From: Epiperipatus broadwayi
Lineage: Eukaryota; Onychophora; Udeonychophora; Euonychophora; Peripatidae
Reading direction: 5' to 3'
Assembly (NCBI GenBank): GCA_028023455.1
Contig: JAQFVV010013068.1
Coordinates: 186,001 to 250,000, forward strand
DNA: 64,000 bases
Made by a program: the position numbers and the translations under genes. Numbering within the stretch: the first letter of the stretch is position 1; each line of letters begins with the position of its first letter. Positions 25,946 to 37,975 of this stretch are shown piece after piece. A model generated the notes under the pieces. That model had not been told where the DNA came from. It ran no database searches and saw only the letters and a list, made by a program, of their open reading frames with translations.

Positions 25946-28900
25946 GACAGGTCCATAGAGTAGTCACTACATCAATTCATCCATTCTTCCATTCCATTCT
26001 CTTCCTTGCCCATTTCCTCAATTCCACATAAGCATTTCCATCTCTTATATCATCCCATGTAAGTATGCAACACAAATGTCTGACCTGAAAGCAGTGACTA
26101 AATTATAAAAAAACAAATGTACACAAACTAACAAAATATAGGAGACCAAAAAAATGACAGTGCTAAAGCACTACATAAAAGATCAATTCTACGAACTAAC
26201 AAAATTTAGCTTGCCCAACTTTTATCACTTAAAATCTAAAAAGAAACCATTTGGATATACATTTTGTAAAAATAAAGTGTTTCACTATTTACATCTTTAT
26301 TATGAATTTTAAAACATTTTAATACAAATGTTGACTAAAGAGGAGACATTAAAATGTCAAAAGTTTACTATTATTTTGATAAAAATACACCTAATATATC
26401 TTACTTTTATTCCATATTGTTCCAAAGAAATACACATAACATGTATCATTTTTCTTTAATTTCATTTCCCATTACTTGTTCCATTTATTATTTGGTGTTT
26501 TTAGTAGTGGTTAGATGATTTTCCTGAATGTCGACAAAAGTCTTAGAACACCTATTAAATGATTATCAATCTAAACCGTTTACCTGTTTACATTATAAAA
26601 TGTTTTATTTACAAATAGAAGATAATAGTTTTTATATTGTAATGGTCATATTTGTACATTCATGCAACAAAATCCAGAGTTTTAGTAAATCATCCCAAGG
26701 CTGATCGAAATGAGGTTGTTGAGACCCGAACCCAATCTCACCTCAGTTGTTTTACTAATGCTCAAAGATTTACTACCTTGCGGATGACATATATGAGGTA
26801 CATCGGTAAAATATGAGACTATAGGAAACTGGCATATTTAATAGTATAGCTAGATATATAGGTGTAGCTTGACCATAATTACTAAATATGGATTGTGATT
26901 CTTAATAATTAATAGTTAACTAATTAATAATGAGCAAAATCAAGACATTAAGCAGAAGTTAAAATTAAAATTAATTTAATGAAAACCAAATATAAATGAT
27001 AAAACTAATAAATGAAATAATAAAGATACAATGATTATATAGATTGTCTCACTCACAGGTGATAATTTTAGGGATTACAATTCATTAATATTTGAAGTTT
27101 TGGTTCATGAGCAGGTGATGGTTTTATGAATACAAGCAGTTTTGGTTTACATATATATATATGACATTTCAAATCACTTGCAGGTGATACTAGTTTTCTG
27201 GTTACAACTTGTTTAAATTACTTTACTTGCTATCTATATATACATCACTCGCAGGTGATGAAGGTTTGTAATTTATCAAGTTATATTTTCATGAGACTTA
27301 TTTACTACGTTAAAATTGGTTTGGTGTGCTCATGATAATCTATGCTTAGTTTATGGTATATATTTGGATTTAGATTTGCTTTAGAGCTAGCAGAAGTGAT
27401 TATTATCATTTATAAAGAATATTTTATTAAATGCATATTAATCAATATACTCTCTAGATATGGCAGGATGAACTGATGATTGGTAGTCAGACTTCAGATA
27501 CCAAGGCATATAGAAAATACATAATCTGAGTTTGTGCATCTCGAATGTGCACTTTCTCACGGGATTTGTACCTAGTACCGGTTCTCTTAACACCATACCC
27601 ATTGCTGTGAAGAGACTTTTTAGTCCGGGTGATCAAACAACTAATTTAATATTCTGCATCCTCATGCTCCAGTCCTAAATATACAGAATGGGATGACCCT
27701 TAAAATCTACGCCCATCTGAAGATATAGTTGTTTGAACTAAGAGTAATGAGGTGCCCTTAAAACCTATGTCCATTGGAATATAATGTACAGCAACAAATA
27801 AATATGCTAATGCATTTCCTAAGGACACATTTGCCCCACTGACTACATCATTATATAACAAAATAGGATGCAAAACAATAGTTTCTTCCATGAAACAACC
27901 ATAGATCAGTTCATAATGTAGCATTTGCTATTAAGGATATTTATGAATCTAATTTGGTAAGTGATCTATATAGGCATTTATAATTCTAGGGAGGATTACA
28001 GCATATTTTGGATAATTATAATACTAAATTTTAGCTTTCTGCTGTATTTCATCACTTCAGCTAAATATTAATTAAATATTACATTTAAAGCAAACCTATC
28101 TTAAAGCATTTATAAGCTTTTAATTATATCTTTTAAATAAGATTTATTTTATCCATTTCAGAAGGGAGTTTTGTTTGTGCGTTAATAAACACTAATTTAT
28201 ATATGTGTGAGAATATCTAATCGCTTCTCATTAATCATTTAACTATGAGTAAAAGTCTGTTCTGAATAACATAGCATAAACAAATACATAATTGAAAATA
28301 AAATAAAATTGGCATAGATTTAACTAAAAGAAACAAATTTAGAAATAAGATTTCATGTAGGTGAAATCTGAGGTTTGGCTTTATTTGCTTAGTTTAAAAA
28401 GGAATGAGATAAAATAGCCTGAATTAAATTGATTCAGTTTAATATAAATTTAATTCATTTACGAGAATTATTAATACAAGCAAATATTATTAGGCCAAAA
28501 TATATCAAATAAATTGGGAACATAAATATTAGTTAAACTAAATAAAATCAGTTAGAATCAGTTAAAATAAATCAGGCAAGATTTATAATTTAAATAAAGA
28601 AACTAAAATATACATTTAACTTAGAAGTTTAGAATACATTAAATTATTTTGGCCATAATTAATAAATTTAGTTAGCTTTTAGGATTTATGAAGTTTAGTT
28701 TAAAAGTTAGCTTCAACTTGAGAGTTTTCTTTAGGTGGCATTGGCTTTTAGTCCATCTTTCTCCACATCTTGCAGACTATCATTGGGGTCTAGAAAGCAA
28801 GGGAATTACCTTCTACCCCATCATCATAATTTTTACAAAATATTTAAAATTCAAAAGCTATAATGTGTCCAAATGTTCCAAAGCTTATATACTAGCTCAC

Positions 28901-29570
28901 CCCCTCTCCCCTTTCTTAGTAGTTTCAAATCCATTTTTCTAATTACCTCTCTGTATTCTTGGAAATTTGTGATACCTGCTGTTATCGATTTTTTTTTACA
29001 GGTGGGTTTCCTGAGCTTGACCAGGTTAATTTATTCATACTTGGTTTTAAAATCTATTTTTACTCTTAAAATTTGAAGTAGGTCAGAATACAGCTAGAAG
29101 GATTACTTTTATTAAATCATCTTTTTCGAAAAACAAATCTAAAGATGGATAAACATTTTATTATATGTGTAATGCAATTATATAATTTAACATATATGCA
29201 GAAATATTATAATTTCAAATATTAATTTTAGAATAAATATTCCAAATAAATACATTGTCTAATATTTTAATCCTATAACATTATTCTTTCCTGCATATAT
29301 ATAGTTTCTTGTTATACATATATAGCCTGTTTCCATTTAACTACCAGAAATATATATGTGCATATTTAGCGAGTTTTACATATATACATGTTTTCTATAA
29401 TGTGTGCTAAAATACATGCACACACATATAACAAGTATAATTAGATTTAAATTTAACATAATATTAGCATAATATATGAGGATTTGGGTATAGGTATACA
29501 GAAATAAATACTACTATGGTATATAGTAGGTGAAACAGAAGGGTAGACAGATCTGACTGTTTCAATATAT
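25600..29570. other. Non-coding DNA; microsatellite and spaced CAGGTGAT motifs inside
   Basis: No gene was recognised. Four CAGGTGAT motifs lie between 27056 and 27259 (see findings). A slightly G+C-richer stretch at 27540-27910 holds a 74-codon minus-strand frame with no recognised domain. The rest is plain AT-rich sequence. Confidence 0.45.
25894..25944. repeat. (CAAT)n microsatellite
   Basis: About twelve perfect CAAT units. The open frame across it (Ser-Ile-Asn repeats) is a by-product. Confidence 0.95.
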
Positions 29571-29640
29571 ACATCATCAACAACCATTACCAATCCACTG
29601 CAGGATAAAGGTATCTCCAAGTTCAACCCATCTCCAATCT

Positions 29641-30290
29641 TTAGCTTCTCTTCTCCCCATTACCCCCTGCACACTTTCTTATTTCATCCATCCATCTCAC
29701 ATGGGGTCTCTTTCTGGGTCTTTTACAATATCTTGGAATCCAGTTTAAGATTTCAATTGTCCATTTATTATCGTCTCTTCTAGCAATATGTCCATCCCAA
29801 CTCCACTTCAGTCTTTTAATTTTTGCAATGAGATCAGTAACACCTGTTTGTTTTCTTTCCCATATATTGTGTTTTCGATCTCTTCTTGTTTCTCCCAACA
29901 TACATTTTTCATACTTCTTTGAGTGGTCTGAAGTCTCTGTATTGCTCTTCTATTAAGTATCCAAGTCTCAGATCCATAAGTAACAACTGGTAAAACACAT
30001 TTATTAAAAACCTTCCATTTTAAACACATAGGCATATTTCCTTTTAGTATCAAGTTATTTCTACCAAAAGCACTCCAACCAAATTTAATTCTATGATTAA
30101 TTTCATCCATTATGTTTCCATCTGTATTAATAATCTGACCAAGGTATTTGTAACTGTTAACTTCTTCTAACTCGTCATAATCAATCTTTATTTTCATATT
30201 TTGAGGAAATTCATTAAACATTACTTTAGTTTTTTTAACATTTATCTTTAGTCCTACTTTCTTACTTTCATCTGATAACTCCTGCAACAT
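29641..30290 (-). pseudogene. RTE C-terminal segment
   Basis: Two overlapping frames (30290-29808 and 29901-29641) carry the thumb and tail typical of RTE proteins: YKYLGQIINTDG, ILPVVTYGSETW-like, then KWSWDGHIARRDDNKW and RPHVRWMDEI. A one-base shift in the overlap near 29810-29900 separates them. Confidence 0.8.
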
Positions 30291-31110
30291 TTCCTAAAGT
30301 TCTAAAGCCTTATTTGCAAAAACAACTACATCATCTGCAAAATCTAAATGAATTAAATAATCTCCATTTACTTTCACTCCTTTAGCTTCCCATTTTAATC
30401 AACAAAATATTTATTGCAGTACTGCTGTAAAAAGTTTTGGAGATATGGAGTCACCCTGTCTTATACCCTTCTCAATGTTGACTTTCCTAGTATCATTATG
30501 TAATCTAATTGTTGCTGTTGCATTTTTATAAATATTCTTTAAAATATGACAATATCCTGGATCTATACCTTGATGATCCAATGCTTTAATCACTAAAGAA
30601 ATGTTTATAGAATCAAATGCCTTTTCATAATCTACAAATCCAATGCATAATAGCAACTTATATTCATATGTCCTTTCTACAACTTCTCTCAATACCTGGA
30701 TATGATCTACTGTACTAAAACCACTTTTAAATCCAGCTTGTTCTCTTGGTTGGTGGAAATCCAATGTTCTCTGTAGATGAGTTGTAATTATCTTGGTAAA
30801 AATTTTGTATAAAACTGATAGGTCTGTAATTTATAATATCTTCTTTATCACCTTTTTTAAATATTAATACTGCATTCTTCCAATCATCTGGTATATCTTT
30901 ATCATTTAGACATTTGGTACATACGCTAAAAAAATTTCTATTTCTTCACCTGCTTCTTTTAATATATCAATTATAATTCCATCATTACCTGGAGCCTTTC
31001 ATTTCTTCATACATTTAATTGCATGTCTCACTCCTTCATTTAAAATTCTGGGCAATTCGGAAGATGCAATAGATATAGGAGGTACTTGTGCTTTATTACT
31101 ATATAAATCT
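30290..31110 (-). pseudogene. RTE reverse transcriptase core, frameshifted
   Basis: The N-terminal RT block PDDWKNA and the NYRPIS motif are readable at about 30830-30890. The frame 30764-30411 holds motif A (DYEKAFDS) and motif B (GIRQGDSISPKLF). Motif C appears as FADD at about 30330-30345, in a stretch with a stop on either side (30411 and 30290s). All three catalytic aspartates are still encoded but not in one open frame. Confidence 0.82.
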
Positions 31111-31132
31111 TGATAAAAGTCTTCTACCCATT

Positions 31133-31501
31133 TCATGATGTCATCTCTCTTTTTAGTAATAATTCCATCTTTTTTTTTATTCCAAATATAAATTTCCTAC
31201 TAATACCAAAATGTTGTTTTACACTCTGGAGACTTTTATTCTCTTCTACAACTTTCCTTGCTAGTTCACAGTTATACTTTCTTATATCATATTCAACTGT
31301 TTTCCACAATATTTTACAAAATTCGAGATATTCAATCCTTTTTAATGCATCGTTTTTGTATATCTTCATATTCCTTCTTTTCTTCATAAATTCTCTAGTC
31401 TCAATAGAAATTTTATTGGTTAATTGCTGCTTTTTTCTACCAGCTATCTTTGTTGCAGTTTTTAAAAGTATATCAGTTATTTTCATATTAATTTCATTCA
31501 A
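31133..31501 (-). pseudogene. RTE linker region between endonuclease and RT
   Basis: A Lys-rich open stretch of 122 codons lies in the position of the RTE linker and is separated by frameshifts from the flanking domains. There is no catalytic motif. Assignment rests on position within the element. Confidence 0.65.
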
Positions 31502-31548
31502 ATCTGAATCATGTTCAAAATCTAATACTTGAAACCAATTTGTAAGTT

Positions 31549-32403
31549 CTAATTTAATTCATTAGAATGTTTTTGAAGATTAGGAATATCAACTGTAAAT
31601 ATTGTTTTTCTTAATAATTTTTGTCTCTCTAGTTTTGCATTAACACATATCTTACACATTACTAATTGATGATCATTTCCTGTGTTAAATTTATTAAGAA
31701 CATTATAATCTTGAAATATGTATTTTCTGTTAGTCAAAATATAATCCAATTCTGGTGTACCTTTGTTTGGATGTTTCCATGTCCATTTCCTTTTAACATT
31801 TTTCTCAAAAAAAAATCCGTAATATAAACTTTCCTCTTTTTCTGCAAACTCCACAAGTCTATGCCTCCTCTCATTTCTATTACCATAACCAAAATTACCT
31901 ACAGCACTTTCAACTTTCATTTGTTTACCAATTCTAGCATTAAAGTCTCCCATAATAGTTTTAAAATATTGTTTACTCTGATCAAAAGCCTTTTGTACAT
32001 CCATATAAAAATCTTCTACTACTTCATCACTATGAGAACTTGTTGGGGCATAAACCTTAAGTATCTGCATTTGGTATCTGCTATTAAGTTGTACAACTAA
32101 CACTAATTTTGCCACTCTGCCCAATATACCATCAATCTTCACAATGTTGTTTTTCCACTTTTTATTTATAATGAATCCTTCTTCACTTGTATTTCCAATA
32201 TTTGTACCTTTATAATAGAGTGCATGACCACTTTTTAAATCAGTTGTCTCTTCACCTTTTCTAACTTCACAAAGTCCAATAATGTCCCATTTAATATAAG
32301 ACAGTTCTTCTAATTCTTGCAATCTTCCTTCACTTGAAAGTGATCTGCAGTTATAAGTACCTAAATAAAAAGTCATCATCAAAATGGCAGCCTGTGTCTG
32401 CAA
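31549..32403 (-). pseudogene. RTE endonuclease domain (APE type)
   Basis: Conserved blocks run in order: TYNCRSL near the start, IIGLCEV with the metal-binding Glu, KVYAPTS, GDFNARIG with the catalytic Asp and Asn, LDYIL, and NDHQLV with the terminal catalytic Asp-His (NDH instead of the commoner SDH). The frame is open for 284 codons from a non-ATG codon. The true start lies further upstream in the leader frame 32539-32351 (MSDKNK type), from which it is separated by a frameshift near 32350-32400. It nicks target DNA to prime reverse transcription. Confidence 0.85.
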
Positions 32404-32579
32404 TCAGAGGATTCTTAGCACCTTCTGCCTTTGGCCACCAACCACTGCCTTGGTTGGTGACTTTATAGGCTCCTGAGAATAAGGGCCATGATTTATTTTT
32501 GTCTGACATAATTGTATATATTGGAAAAATATTTGTCATTTATACAAACATTCATTCTATACATAGTTTATATTAAATG

Positions 32580-33283
32580 CAAACTCCACAAGTCTATGTC
32601 CTTTCTCATTTCTATTACCATAACCAAAATTACCTTCAGCACTTTCATCTTTCATTTGTTTGCCAATTCTAGCATTAAAGTCTCCCATAACAATTTTAAA
32701 ATGTTGTTTACTCTGATCAAAAGCCTTTTGTACATCCATATAAAAATCTTCTACTACTTCATCACTATGTGAACTTGTTGTGGCATAAACCTGAATTATC
32801 TGTATTTGGTATCTGCTATTATATTGTATAACTAATCTTGCCATTCTGTCCCATACACCATCAATCTCCACAATATTGTTCTTCCACTTTTTATTTATAA
32901 TGAATGCTATTCCACTTTTATTTCCAATATTTGTACCTTTATAATCGAATACACGCCCACTTTTTAAATCAGTTGTCTCTTCACCTTTTCTCCTAACTTC
33001 ATAAAGTCCAATAATGTCCCATTTAATATAAGACAGTTCTTCTAATTCTTTCAATTTTCCTTCATGTGAAAGTGATCTACAGTTGTAAGTACCTAAATAA
33101 AAAGTTATCATAAAATGGCAGCCTGGCTCTGCAATCGGCCACCAACCGCTGCCTTGGTTGGTGACTTTACAGCCTCCTGAGAATAAGGGCCATAATTTAT
33201 TTTTGTCTCTCATAGTTGTATATATTAGAAAAATATTTATTATTTACACAAACATTCATTCTATACATAGTTCATATTAAATG
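32580..33283 (-). mobile_element. Second RTE 5' fragment, joined head to tail
   Basis: This repeats the 5' end of the neighbouring RTE from its first base (CATTTAATATGAACTATGTA at 33283) through the leader and the first part of the endonuclease (TYNCRSL, IIGL, GDFNARIG), and stops at 32580 exactly where the neighbour's 5' end begins. Its frame 33213-32557 is open from an MRDKNK start through 200 codons. Unlike the neighbour, it joins leader and endonuclease in one frame, so it shows what the family's intact N terminus looks like. It lacks the rest of the element. Confidence 0.85.
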
Positions 33284-35308
33284 AAAAAAAAAATGATGGG
33301 GCCAAATTCAATTGAAATGACCAACAAATTCATTTATAAACTTCTCATGCTTTGCTACAAATTATTTATTTTCAGAGAAATAAATGAAATATAGTACTAT
33401 AATTATTTTTCTGCTTCTGTTATCAAAAAACATTGAAATTTTAACCTCTTTACACATTTAAGCTATTTTCAGGATTACAATATTTGTGCATATAAAATCC
33501 TGAAAATGACATATATATAAAAGTTGGAACTTTAATAGTAAAAGCTGTTTTTGATAACAGAAATAAAAAATATTAATACAGCCACCCCCCCCACCCCCAA
33601 TATTATACATATAAATTGAAGTTATAGAAATTCTAATGTCTAATCTATTATGCCACAATGAAAATAATGTGCTTGAAAAAACTAATAACAACATGAAAAT
33701 AATATATTTGCCAAACATAATAATATACTTTATTTAAAAAATAAAACTTCTAACATTCATGAAAAAAATTAAATTACTAATTAAGACAAAGATAATTCAG
33801 AAGAAATTAAATTATCAATGAGGACAAACATAATTCTGCAATAAACTGAATTAAAAATAAATTAGACACCAATACAAAAGTAATCCACAAAAAAATAATT
33901 AACAAATGGAAATCCATAGGAGTTTACAATTCCGTTTGATGTCCATAGTTAAAAAACTTGTCAATAAAATATGGATGGGGATCTCTTCATAGTGTTTCTG
34001 AATAATTATTCATAACACTTTCTAAACATGAGGTTGCTGTTTATTTTTTGAGATGTATTTTATATAGATTTCCTTCAGACTTAAGAGTAAATACTTCAAG
34101 ACTTGTACTTTTTATAAATTTGCATTTGGATTTGCTGCTAAAATGTTATTTACTCCATGATTTAACTTCATGCACTTTTTAATCTAAATGTGACCTTTAC
34201 TTGTATACATTTTATGATATCTACATGAAAACTTATATCTTCTGGATTTTAATTTCTTATTGATTTATTATCATTAATTTCATTCTTATATATTACTTAA
34301 TTTGCATTTTGTATTGTAATTTATTGTTTTGTGATCCAATTTATTATGGAATTGCCTTTGTCCTAGCTAACTTAATTTCTTCTTGAATGTTAGCAGTAAT
34401 CACATTTTTTTTCAAACATTATATTATTTTCATTAAAAATGACATCAATTATAATATTCTTTGATGTATGGATGGTAGCTCTACCAATAGATAACATGTA
34501 CATGCAATTAGTTCCAATTATTTTTTCTATTAACAATCAAAGAGAAAATACCTGATCTTAAATCTATGGTCGAGTTGATATTAATTTATAACTGCTTTAT
34601 AAAGAGATCTTATTCTCTCACACTAATATAATAATGTTAAAATGTCTTTCTATGAAAAAGAATAAGTAATAGTCAGATTCCTAAAATTTTATAAATTTAA
34701 AATAATAAAAAAATCTTTTGCTTAGCAATCTAGCATAGAAGACACCACAAACTTCAGTCTAGAGCAGCAGATGCTAGCCCAGTGGGGAAGACAATTTAGC
34801 AACCCAGAGTATGGTAAATTAAACCAATGATAAGAATATGAATTACTGGAAGCAAATAAGGAATTTGGAAGAACCATTTCAAATGTGTCTAAATAAATAA
34901 TTCTAGTAAGAGATTCAATAAAAAGTTTAAGTTCCTATGATTAAACTCTCAGAAATTATGCTACTATAATTTAATGAAATTCTTTTTAACTTTGAAATAT
35001 TTCTTATAATAAAGTACTACTAGATATAAAGATTTCAATTTTATTATATTAATTAAATAATTTTTTCAGAATTTTAATAAACATTTTAACAAAAAAAAAA
35101 GAAGAGAAAAGGCAATGAGAAAACCCCCACAGTAACATTTAGAGTATTGTCATAATGATTAATTTATTGCATATTCAAATATTTATTTGAGTTACAATTA
35201 AATTATAAGCTGTGAATCAATTATTAAATAGTATTTTTTTAATTTTTTTTTTACATTATTTATGTTTTTCTTTGTTAAAATTAATAAAATAAACATTTTA
35301 CAAAATTT
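33284..35308. other. AT-rich non-coding DNA
   Basis: No gene or recognisable element. A C-rich interruption (CCACCCCCCCCACCCCC) occurs at about 33583-33598. Confidence 0.5.
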
Positions 35309-36426
35309 AATTCTAAAGCTGTATGTAATTTACTTATATTAAATATTTTCTATATATGTAATTAGAGGGATTTGAACTCAGGATTTTTCAGAATATTCAT
35401 CCTCCATCTCCAGAAACTAATATACATGACTACATACATGTTAAAAAGATATATTATCCTCAAGTATATATTTTGTGCAGAACCAGCACTCATCAATTGG
35501 GCCTGATCATAATCTCCCACACATATATACGAGAGTACTCAGTTTATATAAGATAGAAATTCTCAAACTTTATTGAACAGGTTTCAATCCTCTTATCCTT
35601 TCAACTATTCAACCATCCATTTTATGGAAAAACCAATGATGAAATGCTCAAAGCCCTTATAGGATTTGATATTGTAGTCATGTCCATGAAGGCATTATGC
35701 CAACCTAACTCCTTATATTATTGAACCATTACATATCCATATATATTAATAGACAAATGGGCAGAACTTATACTAAGAAATAATGTAATTCGAAAGCAGT
35801 ATGTAATTTGCTTACACTGAATATTTCCTATATATATAATTACAGGGATTTGAACTCGGGATTTTTTAGATTATTTATCCTATTCCCAGTATATGCATTT
35901 TGCGAATCTAAAAAATCCTGAGTTCAATCCCTCTAATTACATATATAGGAAATATTCAGTATAAGAAAATTACATACTGCTTTAGAATTACATTATTTCT
36001 TAGTATAAGTTCTGCCCATTTCTCTACTATTACTATATGTAGGTACGTAATGGTCAGATAATATAAGAGGTTAGGTAGATGTAATGTTTACATGGGTATG
36101 ACTGCAATATCAAATCTTTTAACAGCTTTGAACATCCCATCATTGGTTTTTCAATGAAATGGATGGTTGAATAGTTGAAAGGATGTGAGGATTGAAACCT
36201 GACCATTAAAGTTTGAGGAATTGCTATCTTAATATAAACTGAGCACTGATTATATATATGTGAGAGATTATGATCTGGCCCAATTAATGAATGCTGGCTC
36301 TGCATGAAATATATATATATACTGAAGATCATGTATCATTTTCACATGTATGTGATCATGAGTATCAGCTGATTGAGATGGAGCGGAGGATGAATAATGT
36401 GAAAAATCCTGAGTTGAAATCTTTCT
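35309..36426. mobile_element. Family S foldback element 2, imperfect 14-bp duplication
   Basis: One forward unit (35309-35793) is followed by the start of a second, then an inversion at about 35900 and an inverted unit to 36426. The centre is a strong hairpin: arms of about 120 nt (roughly 35755-35873 and 35906-36024) separated by some 30 nt. Unit blocks shared with the other family S copies include GAACTCAGGATTTTT, CCAGCACTCATCA and ACTGAGCACTGATTATATAT. The flanks 35295-35308 and 36427-36440 agree at 12 of 14 positions. One end extends about 55 nt further into the unit than the other. There is no coding content. Confidence 0.7.
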
Positions 36427-37704
36427 AATTTACTAAATTTGTATGACTATGTTAATGTGTTTCTGTTTCATTTTTATATGTATATTTAATCAACACTGTA
36501 GTTAGAATTCTGCCTTGCCACCACCTTAAGGGCTACCAGGAGAGATCTAGTTTTAATTATTAGAGGGCAGGCGGACATACTATACATCACATTCATAAGA
36601 TATCTGCTAAAAAGCAGCTTCCATGTCATTTCACATCTTCTTCATTAAGCATAATCCATTTGCAAATAACTGTTCTTCATATATTTTATTTGCTAGATCT
36701 TTCTTTCATTTCGTCTATTAGAATACTTCCACCACATTTCAGTAAGAAATCTTTCTCTCTTAATTTTCTCATAAATATTATCTGTTTTACCATTCTTTTT
36801 AATATTCTAACACACTCTTATATACATTCTGTCAAAGAGAGGGCGGTCTAAAAGTGATAAAAAACGGAAAAGGAGGACATTTTCATTTTATTACATTTAA
36901 TTTATTCTGTTTATCAACAATTATATATATATAAAGTTTGTATGAGCTCATATTAAATGTGATGAATGAAATTTAGTCCCAACTTAAACTCTTTAAATTA
37001 ATTGCGCAATATATACTAGAACTCCTATTGCTATGGAAATTTTAAATTACTCTGGGACGTATTTTAGCAAAGAGTCAATCAGGAAGCAAATAGTATTCAA
37101 GGGACTTAATTTCGACCAGATAATTGATTAAAGTCATTATCATTTGCGTAGTTGAAGCTTAAAAGTCATTAGTGAATTAAAAAGAGAGGACATTAATAAA
37201 AATAGTATCGCATAATAAAAGTTTTAGAATTATCTAGACAATAGATTATTTATAGAGGTTAATTATAGTACAGTACTGAACTGAAAAATTCACCCTCTTT
37301 TAATGAGACTTGAAAATAAAAATAGAAATAATGATCAAAAATAGAAAATTTGCAAAATAAAAAACTTATTAATACAAAAATTTAAATTCATTCATTTAAC
37401 TTCTAAAAGCGTAGAATATCTTTGGTACTAATCCAAAAATATTATTTCATAAAAAAAACAAAAGATAAAATACTGTATTCGTAGATATCCGCCATTGAAT
37501 AAGACAATCGGGCTTGCAATCCAAAATTCAATACTGATGAATTATTTCTATTATTGCTAATATTAATTGTGTAATGTTTTTAGAAAAAAAAACAGACTTT
37601 ATTTTAACCTTTTAAATACATTCAATTATTAATAAAAGCACACAGATTACATAGTTTCCAGTGATATTATTCTCATCTCTTCTACAGGTATTGCTGGATT
37701 GACA

Positions 37705-37790
37705 GTATTATCGAGGGAATCCAACCTAGGACTTTTAAATTTAGAAATATTGAATTTAAGACAACACTAACTAACTAGACTATTCTGTCA
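37705..37790 (-). repeat. tRNA-like SINE head, minus strand
   Basis: Read on the minus strand, a Box A-like TAGTTAGTTAGTGTT (37777-37763) is followed after about 37 nt by a Box B-like GGTTGGATTCCC (37726-37715). This is the internal Pol III promoter layout of a tRNA-derived SINE. The folds are decayed and no intact tRNA can be drawn. Confidence 0.4.
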
Positions 37791-37888
37791 AAAGCAACCA
37801 CAGTAAAATTTTCATAGACATCTATTTCTTCACTTTAATATAGAAATCAGAAGAACTGTCACGGATGAGTACATAAAATTTTTATTGA

Positions 37889-37975
37889 AGAATAGCTTAG
37901 TTAATTTAGAATGTTATCTTAAATTCAATATTCATGAACCCAAAAGTTTTAGTTTCAATTCCCTTTCTAGCACTG
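37889..37975 (+). repeat. tRNA-like SINE head, plus strand
   Basis: Box A-like TAGCTTAGTTAATTTAGA (37893-37910) and Box B-like AGTTTCAATTCCC (37951-37963) are separated by about 40 nt, with a TTATCTTAAATTCAATATT block between them that is shared with the minus-strand copy 100 bp to the left. The two heads point away from each other. Confidence 0.4.

Larger units (their letters stand above)
29572..32579 (-). mobile_element. RTE-type LINE, near full length, broken
   Basis: The 5' end (CATTTAATATAAACTATGTA on the minus strand) is at 32579, and the 3' end is the CATCATCAACAAC-type repeat at 29572. On the minus strand the parts lie in the order expected: a short leader frame, APE-type endonuclease, a linker, reverse transcriptase and the RTE C-terminal segment. 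The known life cycle is target-primed reverse transcription by the single polyprotein. The frame is interrupted by several shifts and stops, so it cannot be active. It sits directly against a second 5' fragment at 32580-33283. Confidence 0.88.

Noticed and set aside
25780-26031. Open frame across the CAAT microsatellite
   Set aside because: It is low-complexity translation of a tetranucleotide repeat and a poly(A) run.
31110-32100. Plus-strand frames across the RTE
   Set aside because: They are shadows of the minus-strand endonuclease and linker.
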